The translations under genes and the position numbers were made by a program. Shown piece by piece: positions 44,533 through 53,058 of a stretch of 57,337 bases of DNA (positions are counted from its first letter, which is position 1; every line of letters starts with the position of its first letter). The notes below the pieces were generated by a model that worked only from the letters and a program-made list of their open reading frames with translations, made no database searches and had not been told where the DNA came from. Origin of the DNA: Candidatus Poribacteria bacterium (GTDB lineage Bacteria > Poribacteria > WGA-4E > WGA-3G); contig JAPPES010000017.1 of NCBI GenBank assembly GCA_028824125.1, forward strand, positions 1 through 57,337, written 5' to 3'.

Positions 44533-45728
44533 AGCGACACGGAATGGAAAAATTCGGTGAGATTTTCACGCAGACACAAGCCAACGGTATGGATCAACAT
44601 CAGCAAATTCGAGGACGCGAATGTTTATCTAACGTCCAACGGATTGTCGTAAAAGTTGGTAGCAGCACGATTTCAGACAACCTACGCATCAATGAAGCCG
44701 CACTCGATGGACTTGTCCACGATTTAGCCACTGTCAAACAGAAGGGAATAGAGGTAATTCTTGTTACGTCGGGAGCAATTGCGGCGGGGTGGCCTTATCT
44801 CGGTCTCAGCACAAAACCGCAGACCTTACCTGAGTTGCAAGCATCCGCGGCTGTCGGACAGATTCGATTGATGGCAGCCTACGAGGAACGTTTTCGCCAC
44901 TATCAACAAGTGTGTAGCACGCATCTGCTCACACAGGATGATTTCTCTGACAGAAAACGTTACACCCGTATGAACGATGCCTTGCAGGCACTACTTCAAC
45001 TTGATGCTATTCCGATTATCAATGAAAATGATAGTGTTGCAGTAGATGAAATTAAGGTTGGCGACAACGATACACTTTCTGCCTATGTAACAAACCTTGT
45101 TCAAGCCGATCTCCTCGTCATTCTTTCCGATCAGCAAGGGTTTTTCACTGAGGATCCGAGACAAAATCCTGACTCGGAATTAATTCACACCGTGAACGTT
45201 ATTTCGGAGGAAATGTGGAAAGCCGCAGGGCAAGCTGGGACAACGAGTGGCACTGGTGGGATGACCACAAAGTTACGTGCTGCTGAAATTGTGACCGCTT
45301 CTGGTGAAATGGTGGTTATTGCTTATGGACGCGAACCGCTTATCGTTACGCGTCTCCTTAAAGGTGAGCTACTTGGCACCCTTTTTCTTCCCAATACCCG
45401 CATCTCCGGACGTAAACGCTGGATTGCCTATTCACGTCCTCCCAAAGGCTACCTTGTGGTAGATAACGGGGCACGAGACGCGCTCGTGCAAGGCGGAAAA
45501 AGTCTGTTACCAGCGGGTGTTCGGCGCGTGGAAGGACACTTTAATTATAGTGATACGGTTTCATGTTTCACCGAAAACGGAGCCGAATTCGCTCGCGGTT
45601 TGATAAACTATAACTCTACAGAAGTTTCAAAACTTGCAGGCAAGCAAACACAAGACATAGAAAAAATTCTCGGATACCACGACTACGATGAAATTATACA
45701 TCGAGATAACCTCGTATTGCTTGGTTAA
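44529..45728 (+). CDS. proB: Glutamate 5-kinase with PUA domain
   Basis: The 399-residue protein starts in an ATGA overlap with obgE; the first 35 residues precede the conserved QRIVVKVGSSTISD, so M21 (44589) is also possible. It phosphorylates glutamate in the first step of proline synthesis. Kinase motifs: VILVTSGAIAAGWPYL, IIPIINENDSVAVDEIKVGDNDTLSAYV, LVILSDQQGFFTEDPR, GTGGMTTKLRAAEI. The C-terminal PUA domain begins about residue 310 (YLVVDNGARDALVQGGKSLL). Confidence 0.95.
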   Translation: MKRHGMEKFGEIFTQTQANGMDQHQQIRGRECLSNVQRIVVKVGSSTISDNLRINEAALDGLVHDLATVKQKGIEVILVTSGAIAAGWPYLGLSTKPQTLPELQASAAVGQIRLMAAYEERFRHYQQVCSTHLLTQDDFSDRKRYTRMNDALQALLQLDAIPIINENDSVAVDEIKVGDNDTLSAYVTNLVQADLLVILSDQQGFFTEDPRQNPDSELIHTVNVISEEMWKAAGQAGTTSGTGGMTTKLRAAEIVTASGEMVVIAYGREPLIVTRLLKGELLGTLFLPNTRISGRKRWIAYSRPPKGYLVVDNGARDALVQGGKSLLPAGVRRVEGHFNYSDTVSCFTENGAEFARGLINYNSTEVSKLAGKQTQDIEKILGYHDYDEIIHRDNLVLLG

Positions 45729-45789
45729 TTCAAGATTGCCAGACAGCCCAACAGTTGTAAAACGAGACGGACAGAGTGTGTAAAGTTTT

Positions 45790-46200
45790 TGGTATGAGTG
45801 TTGTCAGAATCGCAGATTACACCAAATCAACGGTATGAATCATGGAGCATGCCATACGTGCATGCTGCTTTAGGCATTCCCCGGATTACGTGGAAGACGC
45901 GGAGGGTGTTGTGGCTGTCAAGTTGTTTTGGTATGTTGTCTGAAATCGCGGATTATCGCGGATGACACCAAAACTTGCAAGCGTTTTGTAGCATAAACTT
46001 CCAGTTTGTGCTATACCCCACAGCGCAATCTGGAAGTGAAATCAACGGTATGAATGCCTTAATGGCATTCCCTGTGCTACAGAAACGGGCTATCGGACGA
46101 GAAACATTGCCCAGACGAAAACGACTTGGCATCTCCAGGCATATAATCCGCGCAATCGGTGAAATCCGCGATAATCCGTGATTCAGACAGATAAGTGACA
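45790..46200. repeat. Dispersed repeats between proB and proA
   Basis: The region contains ATCGCAGATTACAC/CGGATTACGTGG units split by a small palindromic element (45823-45893, AAATCAACGGTATGAATCAT end and GGCATTCCCCGG end). It also holds GTAGCATAAACTTCCAGTTTG (45991 on), a second small palindrome (46038-46072) and a GATTCAGACA unit (46182). No coding sequence is evident. Confidence 0.7.
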
Positions 46201-46235
46201 AAAACTTTACACACCCAGACGGGCAGAAGAAGAAC

Positions 46236-46265
46236 TTGCGATTTAGTCCCTATATATGTTATAAT
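46236..46265 (+). promoter_or_regulatory. Probable proA promoter
   Basis: TTGCGA (46236-46241) and TATAAT (46260-46265) are spaced by 18 bases. Transcription would start near 46272, just ahead of the leader ORF at 46287. Confidence 0.55.
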
Positions 46266-46286
46266 TGACCTAAAAAATGGAGAATA

Positions 46287-46355
46287 ATGAACAACATTTT
46301 TACCAGGCTAAGGAACAGTCGTAATATAGCGTTGCCAATAGATAAAAAGGAATAA
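46287..46355 (+). CDS. Possible 22-residue leader peptide before proA
   Basis: ATG 46287 follows TGGAGA at good spacing. It encodes a 22-residue peptide beginning MNNIFTRLRN and ending DKKE; the TAA (46353-46355) lies one base before the proA ATG and the frame covers proA's AAGGA site. Translation of this ORF would therefore reach the proA ribosome site. No run of proline codons is seen, so classic attenuation by proline is not indicated. Confidence 0.4.
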   Translation: MNNIFTRLRNSRNIALPIDKKE

Positions 46356-46356
46356 T

Positions 46357-47619
46357 ATGGAAAGAAACATCCAGCACATGATCCAAACAAAAGCCAAAAA
46401 AGCAAAAGCTGCGATGCGTATTTTGTCGCGCAGCTCCGCTGATATAAGGAACAACGCGCTTTTAGCAATGGCTGAAAACATCCTAAAATCGAAGGACGAA
46501 ATACAAGAAGTAAATCGCTTTGACCTTGAAAACGGCAAAAAAACAGAATTGGCTGCGCCACTTATGCAGCGTCTCCTAATTGACGACCCGAAAATTGAAC
46601 GGATGGCGGATAACCTTCGGCAAGTCGCTGCACTGCCGGATCCAATCGGTGAAGTCATCAGTATGGGGGAACGTCCCAATGGGCTCAAAATCGGTACAGT
46701 TCGTGTTCCCATCGGTGTGGTAGGGGTAGTATATGAATCGCGTCCCGACGTAACCGTTGAAGTGTCTGCACTCTGCATCAAATCTGGAAACGGGGTTATT
46801 TTGCGAGGCGGTTCCGAAGCAATTCACTCCAACACCATACTTGCCCGTATTCTCAGTGACACCGCCGCTGCAGAAGGCGTACCAAACGCCATTCAGTTTG
46901 TTGATACCACTGACCGACAAGCAGTTTATGAGCTTATCCGTCTTCCCGAATACATTGACCTCGTTATCCCACGTGGTAGTAATGAATTCGTTCAGTTTTT
47001 GATGCGGGAATCGGACATTCCAGTACTCGGACATGCAGATGGCATCTGTCATATCTATGTGGACGCAGCTGCTGACCTTAAGATGGCAACAAAACTCTGC
47101 ATGAATGCAAAGGTCGGATATAAAGTCGGTGTGTGCAATGCTGTGGAAACCTTGTTGGTTCACGAGGCAGTCGCTGAAAAATACCTACCTATTATCTGTG
47201 ATGCGTTGCAAGATGCTGAAGTTGAAATCCGCGGATGTGAACGGACGCAGCAGGTTTACCCCACTGCCAAACCGGCAACGGAAGAAGATTGGCGCACAGA
47301 ATATCTCGATTACATTTTATCCATCCGAGTTGTTGATAGCATGGACGCGGCGATTGACCATATTGAAACCTACGGATCACATCATTCAGATGCAATTATT
47401 ACAGAAAGTTATAGTGCAGCGGAACGATTTCTCAAAGAAGTTGATTCAGCGGCCGTCTATGTCAACGCCAGTACTGTCTTTACAGACGGCTACGAATTTG
47501 GGTTAGGCGCAGAGGTTGGTATTAGCACGCAGAAACTTCACTCTCGCGGTCCGATGGGGCTTGAAGGGTTGACAAGTTATAAGTATATTATTTATGGTGA
47601 TGGGCAGGTACGTGCGTAG
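46357..47619 (+). CDS. proA: Gamma-glutamyl phosphate reductase
   Basis: The 420-residue protein starts after AAAAGGA. It reduces gamma-glutamyl phosphate with NADPH to glutamate semialdehyde, the second step of proline synthesis. Motifs: VPIGVVGVVYESRPDVTV (about 108-125), GNGVILRGGSEAIHSN, DLVIPRGSNEFVQFL, VPVLGHADGICHIYVD-like HADGICHIYV, KVGVCNAVETLLVH with the catalytic Cys (VCNAVETL), and VNASTVFTDGYEFGLGAEVG near the end. Normal length. It is separated from proB by 628 bases of repeat-rich DNA. Confidence 0.95.
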   Translation: MERNIQHMIQTKAKKAKAAMRILSRSSADIRNNALLAMAENILKSKDEIQEVNRFDLENGKKTELAAPLMQRLLIDDPKIERMADNLRQVAALPDPIGEVISMGERPNGLKIGTVRVPIGVVGVVYESRPDVTVEVSALCIKSGNGVILRGGSEAIHSNTILARILSDTAAAEGVPNAIQFVDTTDRQAVYELIRLPEYIDLVIPRGSNEFVQFLMRESDIPVLGHADGICHIYVDAAADLKMATKLCMNAKVGYKVGVCNAVETLLVHEAVAEKYLPIICDALQDAEVEIRGCERTQQVYPTAKPATEEDWRTEYLDYILSIRVVDSMDAAIDHIETYGSHHSDAIITESYSAAERFLKEVDSAAVYVNASTVFTDGYEFGLGAEVGISTQKLHSRGPMGLEGLTSYKYIIYGDGQVRA

Positions 47620-47650
47620 ACACGGGTGAATAGTTGTAAACCTATAATTA

Positions 47651-47807
47651 TAACTCAAGTTGTCACCTATTTCGTAAATTCTCTTGTAGGAGGGGTTTCC
47701 AACCCCGATTTATAACAGAAAACATAAGTATCAGCGGAAATGCCTTGTTTTTTGAGTAAAAAGCAGTGTCCGCCATCTCGAAATCTTGTAAGTAGCAACT
47801 TGAGTTA
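47651..47807. repeat. MITE-like element, family B copy 3 (157 bp)
   Basis: Ends are TAACTCAAGTTG (47651 on) and GTAGCAACTTGAGTTA (47792-47807). The interior GTAAATTCTCTTGTAGGAGG region (47671 on) is also present, inverted, in the 15185-15320 copy. It ends 33 bases before the antitoxin start and may carry its promoter. Confidence 0.8.
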
Positions 47808-47839
47808 TATTTATCTATTTGTAGGAAGAGGTGAATACC

Positions 47840-48067
47840 ATGAAAACACTCGCGTTGGAAACGGATTATAAGATCAAACTACCCCTTGACTGGGTAAAAG
47901 AATTGGGATTGGAATTGGGTGTCGTTCTTGAAAAGACAGATGATGGCATCTTAATCCGTCCCTACACTGCCCAAACATGGGACGAGGTTTATGCCGAGAA
48001 ACTTAAAATGGGAAACCCTTCCGCATTAGACCTGTCCGAGGTGAGTGGTGATGAGCTTATCTTCTGA
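47840..48067 (+). CDS. AbrB/MazE-like antitoxin
   Basis: The 75-residue protein starts at ATG 47840 after GGAAGAGG. Residues 1-45 match a SpoVT/AbrB swapped-hairpin DNA-binding domain: KTLALETDYKIKLPLDWVKELGLELGVVLEKTDDGILIRP in order, with the K-x-x-L-P and L-G-L core. The C-terminal acidic tail would bind the toxin. It overlaps the PIN gene by 17 bases, as expected for a toxin-antitoxin pair. It probably represses its own operon. Confidence 0.8.
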   Translation: MKTLALETDYKIKLPLDWVKELGLELGVVLEKTDDGILIRPYTAQTWDEVYAEKLKMGNPSALDLSEVSGDELIF

Positions 48068-48641
48068 TCAATTTGTTCCGCGCGGTCTGGACGCGATGCT
48101 GATTGTCTATTCTTTGCTTGATAATCATCCCGCCTCCTCAGTTTGCGAATCGTTCATTCGAGAACATACTCGTTGGCTCACAACAACGCTGACATTGCTT
48201 GAAGCCAAAGCAATTCTCACAAAGGTTTATACTGTAGAGGCAGATCTTGCTTCACAGCAGCTTTCACAATTTTCCGCAGGGCCCATTGACATTATTGCGG
48301 TAGACTTACCGATGACCCTGGCGGCGATGTCAATCGCTGACACATTGAAAATTGACATCACTGATGCAGTACTCGTACAAGCAGCGTGCACACGGGGTGC
48401 CAACATCTTGGCAACAGAAGACCGTAAACTTATACAAGTTTGTTCTCAAGTCAATCTTACACCTGAAACCCCGATTGATGATTCGCTGCGAAAGCAGATG
48501 GTAAATTGGGAAGCGAAAAATTTGTCGCAAAAGGGGTTGCCACGTATTCTTAGGCGAATTCACCAGTGGCTGCATCATAACCATCAACAGGTTGCCGAAG
48601 ATTTCTGGTCACAAACGGGCGGCGGAAGTCACTTACCCTAA
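48051..48641 (+). CDS. PIN-domain ribonuclease toxin
   Basis: The 196-residue protein starts at ATG 48051 (GTG codons at 48045 and 48048 are alternatives). PIN acidic residues: GLDAMLIVYSLL (Asp about 15), LLEAKAILTK (Glu about 51), DITDAVLVQAA and ILATEDRKLI (Asp about 104 and 122). It is longer than most VapC toxins because of a basic C-terminal extension of about 50 residues ending in a His-rich stretch. As part of a pair with the AbrB-like protein it would be an RNA-cleaving toxin; target unknown. Confidence 0.82.
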   Translation: MSLSSDQFVPRGLDAMLIVYSLLDNHPASSVCESFIREHTRWLTTTLTLLEAKAILTKVYTVEADLASQQLSQFSAGPIDIIAVDLPMTLAAMSIADTLKIDITDAVLVQAACTRGANILATEDRKLIQVCSQVNLTPETPIDDSLRKQMVNWEAKNLSQKGLPRILRRIHQWLHHNHQQVAEDFWSQTGGGSHLP

Positions 48642-48679
48642 ATGAAAGTATAATTCGTTGTACAGGAACGTGCTAACAT

Positions 48680-48953
48680 TGTCTTAAAAAATCAGGCCTC
48701 TTAATTCGCTTAAGGAAAATCCGTATATGTCAATAAGAATATTATACACTCTTTTTATTGTTATCTTTATACTTTTTATCTCCATAACACTTGGAACAGC
48801 ACAAGCACCTTCAAATACCGATTACTTTGACCACATCACCCTTTTCTCCGATGGCAGAATCACCCGCTTCACACAGATGCCGATTCAGGTATATATTTCA
48901 CCCATCATAAAAGGGAGTTCATACTTGCCAGAACTCTGCTACGCGATGCGCGA
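48680..48953 (+). pseudogene. Truncated 5' duplicate of the metzincin-TPR gene
   Basis: Bases 48680-48953 match 49781-50054 at a constant offset of 1101 bp, including about 45 bases upstream of the ATG (48727). The copy encodes the signal peptide and first 76 residues (MSIRILYTLFIVIFI; NTDYFDHITLFSDGRITRFT), after which similarity stops abruptly at CTACGCGATGCGCGA. The frame then runs into unrelated sequence to a stop at 49039. It is expected to be non-functional. Confidence 0.85.
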
Positions 48954-49046
48954 TTCTGACGAGAGAAATTTCTCGCTGAAACGATTGATAACCAACTCAA
49001 GTTGTGATATACTTTCTGCAACTATTTGCAGGAAGAGGTGAATACC

Positions 49047-49340
49047 ATGAACGACTATAGAGACATTATTACCATTGAACCGGGTAAACGGAGCGGGCAG
49101 CCTTGTATTCGGGGAATGCGGATCACCGTTTACGATGTCTTTGAATACCTTGCATCGGGTATGACAGTAGCAGAAGTTCTGCACGATTTTCCCGAGTTAA
49201 CCGAGACAGACATTCGTGCCTGTTTTGCTTACGCTGCAGACAAGGAAAAATCACAGGTGGTCGTTTACACAGATGAAACTTCTATTCGATCAGAACCTAT
49301 CCGACCAACTGGTGACGCTACTGGCGGATCTGTTTCCTAA
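49047..49340 (+). CDS. DUF433 antitoxin-like protein
   Basis: The 97-residue protein starts at ATG 49047 after GGAAGAGG, in a start region almost identical to that of the AbrB gene at 47840. Residues 1-72 match DUF433: ITIEPGKRSGQPCIRGMRIT, VYDVFEYLASGMTVAEVL, DFPELTETDIRACFAYAADK. The last 25 residues run over the toxin start and look non-conserved; the usual family length is about 75. DUF433 proteins are commonly paired with DUF5615 PIN-like proteins. Confidence 0.82.
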   Translation: MNDYRDIITIEPGKRSGQPCIRGMRITVYDVFEYLASGMTVAEVLHDFPELTETDIRACFAYAADKEKSQVVVYTDETSIRSEPIRPTGDATGGSVS

Positions 49341-49605
49341 TTCTACCCATGTCAAAACCGTAGCGTTAGATACAGCAACAGATACCGAGTTATGGGATTA
49401 TGCTGTTGATAATGATTATTTCATCGTTTCAAAGGATATAGACTTCAAGAATAGAAGTGTCATTCACGGCTATCCCCCAAAAGTGATTTGGATCAGGATA
49501 GGGAATTGTTCTACGAGTGCCGTCGAATACAATTTGAGAAAACATTTCGCTGATATTGAAGAATTTGCGGCAGACGTAAATGTGGGGTTATTTGTCCTGC
49601 GGTAA
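49273..49605 (+). CDS. DUF5615 PIN-like toxin
   Basis: The 110-residue protein starts at ATG 49273 (MKLLFDQNLSDQLVTLLADL), the characteristic DUF5615 beginning with Asp6; it overlaps the DUF433 gene by 68 bases in another frame. Other PIN-like acidic residues are DTELWDYAVDNDYFIVSKDIDF, here split as DTATDTELWDYA and VSKDIDFKNR. The C-terminal EYNLRKHFADIEEF is typical. It forms a putative toxin-antitoxin pair with DUF433. Confidence 0.83.
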   Translation: MKLLFDQNLSDQLVTLLADLFPNSTHVKTVALDTATDTELWDYAVDNDYFIVSKDIDFKNRSVIHGYPPKVIWIRIGNCSTSAVEYNLRKHFADIEEFAADVNVGLFVLR

Positions 49606-49720
49606 TCCGAAATTCAGACAGCCGCGGTGCATTTCTCTGATACCACGCGCTTTCAATCCGCGTAATCTGCTAAATCCGCGATTCAGACAATTACAAGCAC
49701 TTTACCCACCCATACCAAAA
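49605..49720. repeat. Degenerate CCGCGATTCAGACA repeat
   Basis: AAATTCAGACAGCCGCGG (49610 on) and AATCCGCGATTCAGACAATT (49675 on) belong to the ATCGCGGAAAAC dispersed family seen at 5985, 10323 and 45810. It separates the toxin gene from the intact metzincin-TPR gene. Confidence 0.6.
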
Positions 49721-49827
49721 TCAATTGTTGACAGAATATGTGAATAAAAATATAATTTGCATTAGGAAGCACATTTCCCAAGTCTTAAAAAATCAGGTAT
49801 CTTAATTCACTTAAGGAAAATCCGTAT

Positions 49828-52257
49828 ATGTCAATAAGAATATTACACACTCTTTTTATTGTTATCGTTATATTCCTTATCTCCATAACATTTGGAACAG
49901 CACAAGCACCTTCAAACACCGATTACTTCGACCACATCACCCTTTTCTCCGATGGCAGAATCACCCGCTTCACACAGATGCCGATTCAGGTATATATTTC
50001 ACCCATCATAAAAGAGAGTCCGTACTTACCAGAAATACACTACGCGATGCGCGAATGGGAAACTGCCACTGAAGGGTTAATCCGCTTCCAAGAAATAGAT
50101 ACATCTGTGGACGCAGATATCCGAGTCAGTTGGGGATATAGTAGCCTCATGGATATTCATGACACGCGGCTCGGCAGCGCTCGGTTAAGGCGTTTGCAAG
50201 ACAAGGTAAGAAATTTTTCCCACGCTACCGGGTACACCGACATAGATAGACCAACACAACAATCCGTAGGCAATAAAAGCGAGACAAAAGAGGACATGGA
50301 GAAGGAGGCCACAAACAAAGATAATTTCAAGATAGAAATTGTCCTCATGCTGGAAGGTGATGATACCATTGCGGAACTGTCCCAAAAAGAGATGCGGACA
50401 GTGTGTCTGCACGAGTTTGCACACGCCATCGGTTTGTGGGGGCACAGTCCACACCCTGGCGATATCTGTTATCCCACGGCAACAGCACAACATCCGACAC
50501 GCCGTGATATAAACACGTTGCGGAAACTCTACAACACACCGATTGATACACCGCAGCATGATACTGCTATCAACGCTTTAAAAGCCGAGATTGCATTGGC
50601 ACCGAGGCAACATTATCCGCATTACCTGTTGGGTGCTGTTTATTTTGATAAGGGTGATATGGAGTCAGCAATCGGTAGTTTTAAGGATTGCCTTAAACGC
50701 AATGAAAACTTCCAACCTGCTATTGAAAAACTGCTGCGTGCTTATCAAGAAATAGGGCAGTTAGAAACAGCGATTAATTTGCTTGAACAGCGGGTAAAAG
50801 AAAAACCTTCGGCTGCAGACTATAACACACTCGGAATTCACTACTATCATCAAGGGGCAGTGAATAGGGCAATAGATGCTTTTGAGAGATCTGTTAAGCT
50901 GGAGCCTTACCATAAAGCTGCGAGAAATAACCTACACCAACTTTTCAGAGAAAAGGTATTTTATGCCTTGAATGCAGAAGATTTTTCAGCAGCAATAGGC
51001 ATCTATAATAAGATAATTCAACTTAACCCGTTAGACTCAACTACGTATATGTTGATGGGAGATGGGTATGCACACGCCGAACACTATACGACCGCGATTC
51101 AGTACTATCAAAAAGCACTGAAATTGAACCCTGTCAGTAGGTTAGCAAAACGGGGGCTTGCACAATGCTATAATAATCATGGGGTCGCCCTTAGAAATAG
51201 CCAAAAATGGGATGATGCTATTGCTGCCTATCGCAAGGCATTGGAAATGCAGCCGAAATTCCATATTGCACGTGCCAATTTGAGCGACGCGTTTTGGCAG
51301 AAAGCAAACAGCTACCGCAGATCGGAGCACGTAGATAAGGCAATCAGTGCTTATCTTGAATTGCAGAAACTCCACCCCGATGACACCCGTATTTCCAGTT
51401 TACTCGGTGAATTATACCTCAAAAAACGTAATTTTTCAGCTGCTGTCTCTGCTTTTCAAAAGGTTTATAAGGTAGAACCCGATTCTCCTCAGGCGCAACA
51501 TAATCTGATCGCAGCGTATCATCAATCTGCCCAGGACCTCATAAATCAGAAAAAATATCGGTCTGCAATTGCGCTGCTTCAGAAAGCAGTGGAGATTGTT
51601 CCGGCTGCATCTAATCTTCGTGTTAGTTTAGCGCATGCCTATCAAAACATAGGAGATTATCAGCGCGCGCAAGCTGAACTTACACATGTCTTTAAGGACG
51701 AACCCAACAACCAGCCAGCAACAACCGAACAGATTAATCTCTACATTCGCCGTGGAAACGCCTTAGTGAAGCAAAAGAATTACCCTGCAGCACTTGCACA
51801 GTTTACTGCAATCCCCGAAACCGAAAGAGACCTTGTTATTGAGAACGTCATCGGTTACCTGTATCTCGTTCAAGGCGAATTTTCAGAGGCATTAACAGCG
51901 TTTGAAAAGGTTATTGCCAAAGATCCACGTAACACATCAACATATTTAAATTTGGTTTCGCTTGAATCACAAGTTGCTAATCGCCTTTTTGACAGAGGGA
52001 AAACGGATAAATTGATCCGCGCACGCTGCGCACTTGCAATCTGCTTGTTGCATCAACAACAATTTGACGCAGCGGTCACAAAGTACGAACAAGCAAAAGA
52101 TAGCAAATCGGAAAAACATCAGCAGATTCTGATAAACACGGGAATAAAATTGGTGCGTGGTTTTGAAGTACAGAACGATACGGAGCGAAGTGGGACAATT
52201 CGGCAGTGGCTTGGCGAACTAAACTACAATTTAGAGGAAGGACTTGATGATCGTTAG
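49828..52257 (+). CDS. Secreted metzincin-like protease fused to TPR repeats
   Basis: The 809-residue protein has a signal peptide (1-26). Residues about 40-235 form a matrixin-like domain: MPIQVYISP, YAMREWETATEGLIRFQEID, DADIRVSWGY and the zinc motif HEFAHAIGLWGH (H195, E196, H199, H206). The motif is HExxHxxGxxxH, one residue longer than the standard metzincin spacing. GDICYPTAT may contribute the region of the Met-turn, but no Met is seen there. Residues about 245-780 are many TPR units, e.g. HYLLGAVYFDKGDMESAIGS and DAIAAYRKALEMQPKFHIAR. Protease plus TPR scaffold suggests extracytoplasmic processing of a bound partner; this is inferred. Confidence 0.8.
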   Translation: MSIRILHTLFIVIVIFLISITFGTAQAPSNTDYFDHITLFSDGRITRFTQMPIQVYISPIIKESPYLPEIHYAMREWETATEGLIRFQEIDTSVDADIRVSWGYSSLMDIHDTRLGSARLRRLQDKVRNFSHATGYTDIDRPTQQSVGNKSETKEDMEKEATNKDNFKIEIVLMLEGDDTIAELSQKEMRTVCLHEFAHAIGLWGHSPHPGDICYPTATAQHPTRRDINTLRKLYNTPIDTPQHDTAINALKAEIALAPRQHYPHYLLGAVYFDKGDMESAIGSFKDCLKRNENFQPAIEKLLRAYQEIGQLETAINLLEQRVKEKPSAADYNTLGIHYYHQGAVNRAIDAFERSVKLEPYHKAARNNLHQLFREKVFYALNAEDFSAAIGIYNKIIQLNPLDSTTYMLMGDGYAHAEHYTTAIQYYQKALKLNPVSRLAKRGLAQCYNNHGVALRNSQKWDDAIAAYRKALEMQPKFHIARANLSDAFWQKANSYRRSEHVDKAISAYLELQKLHPDDTRISSLLGELYLKKRNFSAAVSAFQKVYKVEPDSPQAQHNLIAAYHQSAQDLINQKKYRSAIALLQKAVEIVPAASNLRVSLAHAYQNIGDYQRAQAELTHVFKDEPNNQPATTEQINLYIRRGNALVKQKNYPAALAQFTAIPETERDLVIENVIGYLYLVQGEFSEALTAFEKVIAKDPRNTSTYLNLVSLESQVANRLFDRGKTDKLIRARCALAICLLHQQQFDAAVTKYEQAKDSKSEKHQQILINTGIKLVRGFEVQNDTERSGTIRQWLGELNYNLEEGLDDR

Positions 52258-52353
52258 GTCTAAGCTCTTGTTTCTGGGAAGTGGTTAAACATGCGGAATA
52301 TCATAAAAAAGGTCGGGTGAATACACCCGACCAGATTGATTGTTTTCAAGACA

Positions 52354-52896
52354 TTATTGAGAGGGACGTTGCCCGCGTTGTCCACCCTGTCCGCCTTGGC
52401 CGCCGCCACGAAATCGGTTTCGTCGTGCTTGCTCTGCTTCCTCACGTTCCTTTAATGATTTCGTGAGTGCTGCAAATTCTTCTTGAGTTAAAACCTCTTT
52501 CAGACTTGTGCTAAGTTCTTTGATAGTATTTACCCTAAAAGTTTGGAATTCTGCAAATCCAGCACGCATATCTCCAGATTCAACAATTTTTTTCATCTTT
52601 GTTTCAAGCTTATCTCGGGCTACTTGATGAATGGAACGCGCCTTCATGAGGATTTCATCCCCCACTTTCACCTTAAATGACAAATCCAACCATGAATTAT
52701 CAACGAAAGAAGTTGCATTAAACATTCCCATCATGTTTCTACCACCGCGTTCGCCGCCGGGACGTTCCCCGCGTTGACCTTGTCCGGGTTGTGAGTTTCG
52801 ATCGGGACGCTGGGCTGACGTTGCATGTTCAAATACAAAAAGACCGACTACTGCTATAAGTGCGATTGCGCCGAATACGAAAAATTTCTGCTTCAT
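52354..52896 (-). CDS. Small secreted Gly/Arg-tailed protein, Spy/CpxP-like layout
   Basis: The 180-residue protein starts after AAGGAGAAAG. A signal peptide (1-28) is followed by a Gly/Arg/Gln-rich segment (GQGQRGERPGGERGGRN). A helical middle (about 68-155) has KARSIHQVARDKLETKMKKI and LTQEEFAALTKSLKEREEAE, the latter resembling the LTxxQ-type motif of Spy/CpxP-like periplasmic proteins. A second Gly/Arg/Gln tail ends it (RGGGQGGQGGQRGQ). Family placement is tentative. Confidence 0.6.
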   Translation of the reverse strand: MKQKFFVFGAIALIAVVGLFVFEHATSAQRPDRNSQPGQGQRGERPGGERGGRNMMGMFNATSFVDNSWLDLSFKVKVGDEILMKARSIHQVARDKLETKMKKIVESGDMRAGFAEFQTFRVNTIKELSTSLKEVLTQEEFAALTKSLKEREEAEQARRNRFRGGGQGGQGGQRGQRPSQ

Positions 52897-53058
52897 TTCT
52901 TTCTCCTTAGCGGAACTTGTAACCTTGATTCAGATAAGGTTATCGTTCCAATTATAGTGATTATACTAACACTCCATTGCATACCAAATAACGTTGTCAA
53001 AAGAGTGTTTAATTTAGTTTCGTTTGTTTAGTCAAGTCTATTCAAAAAAGGTTCGTTT

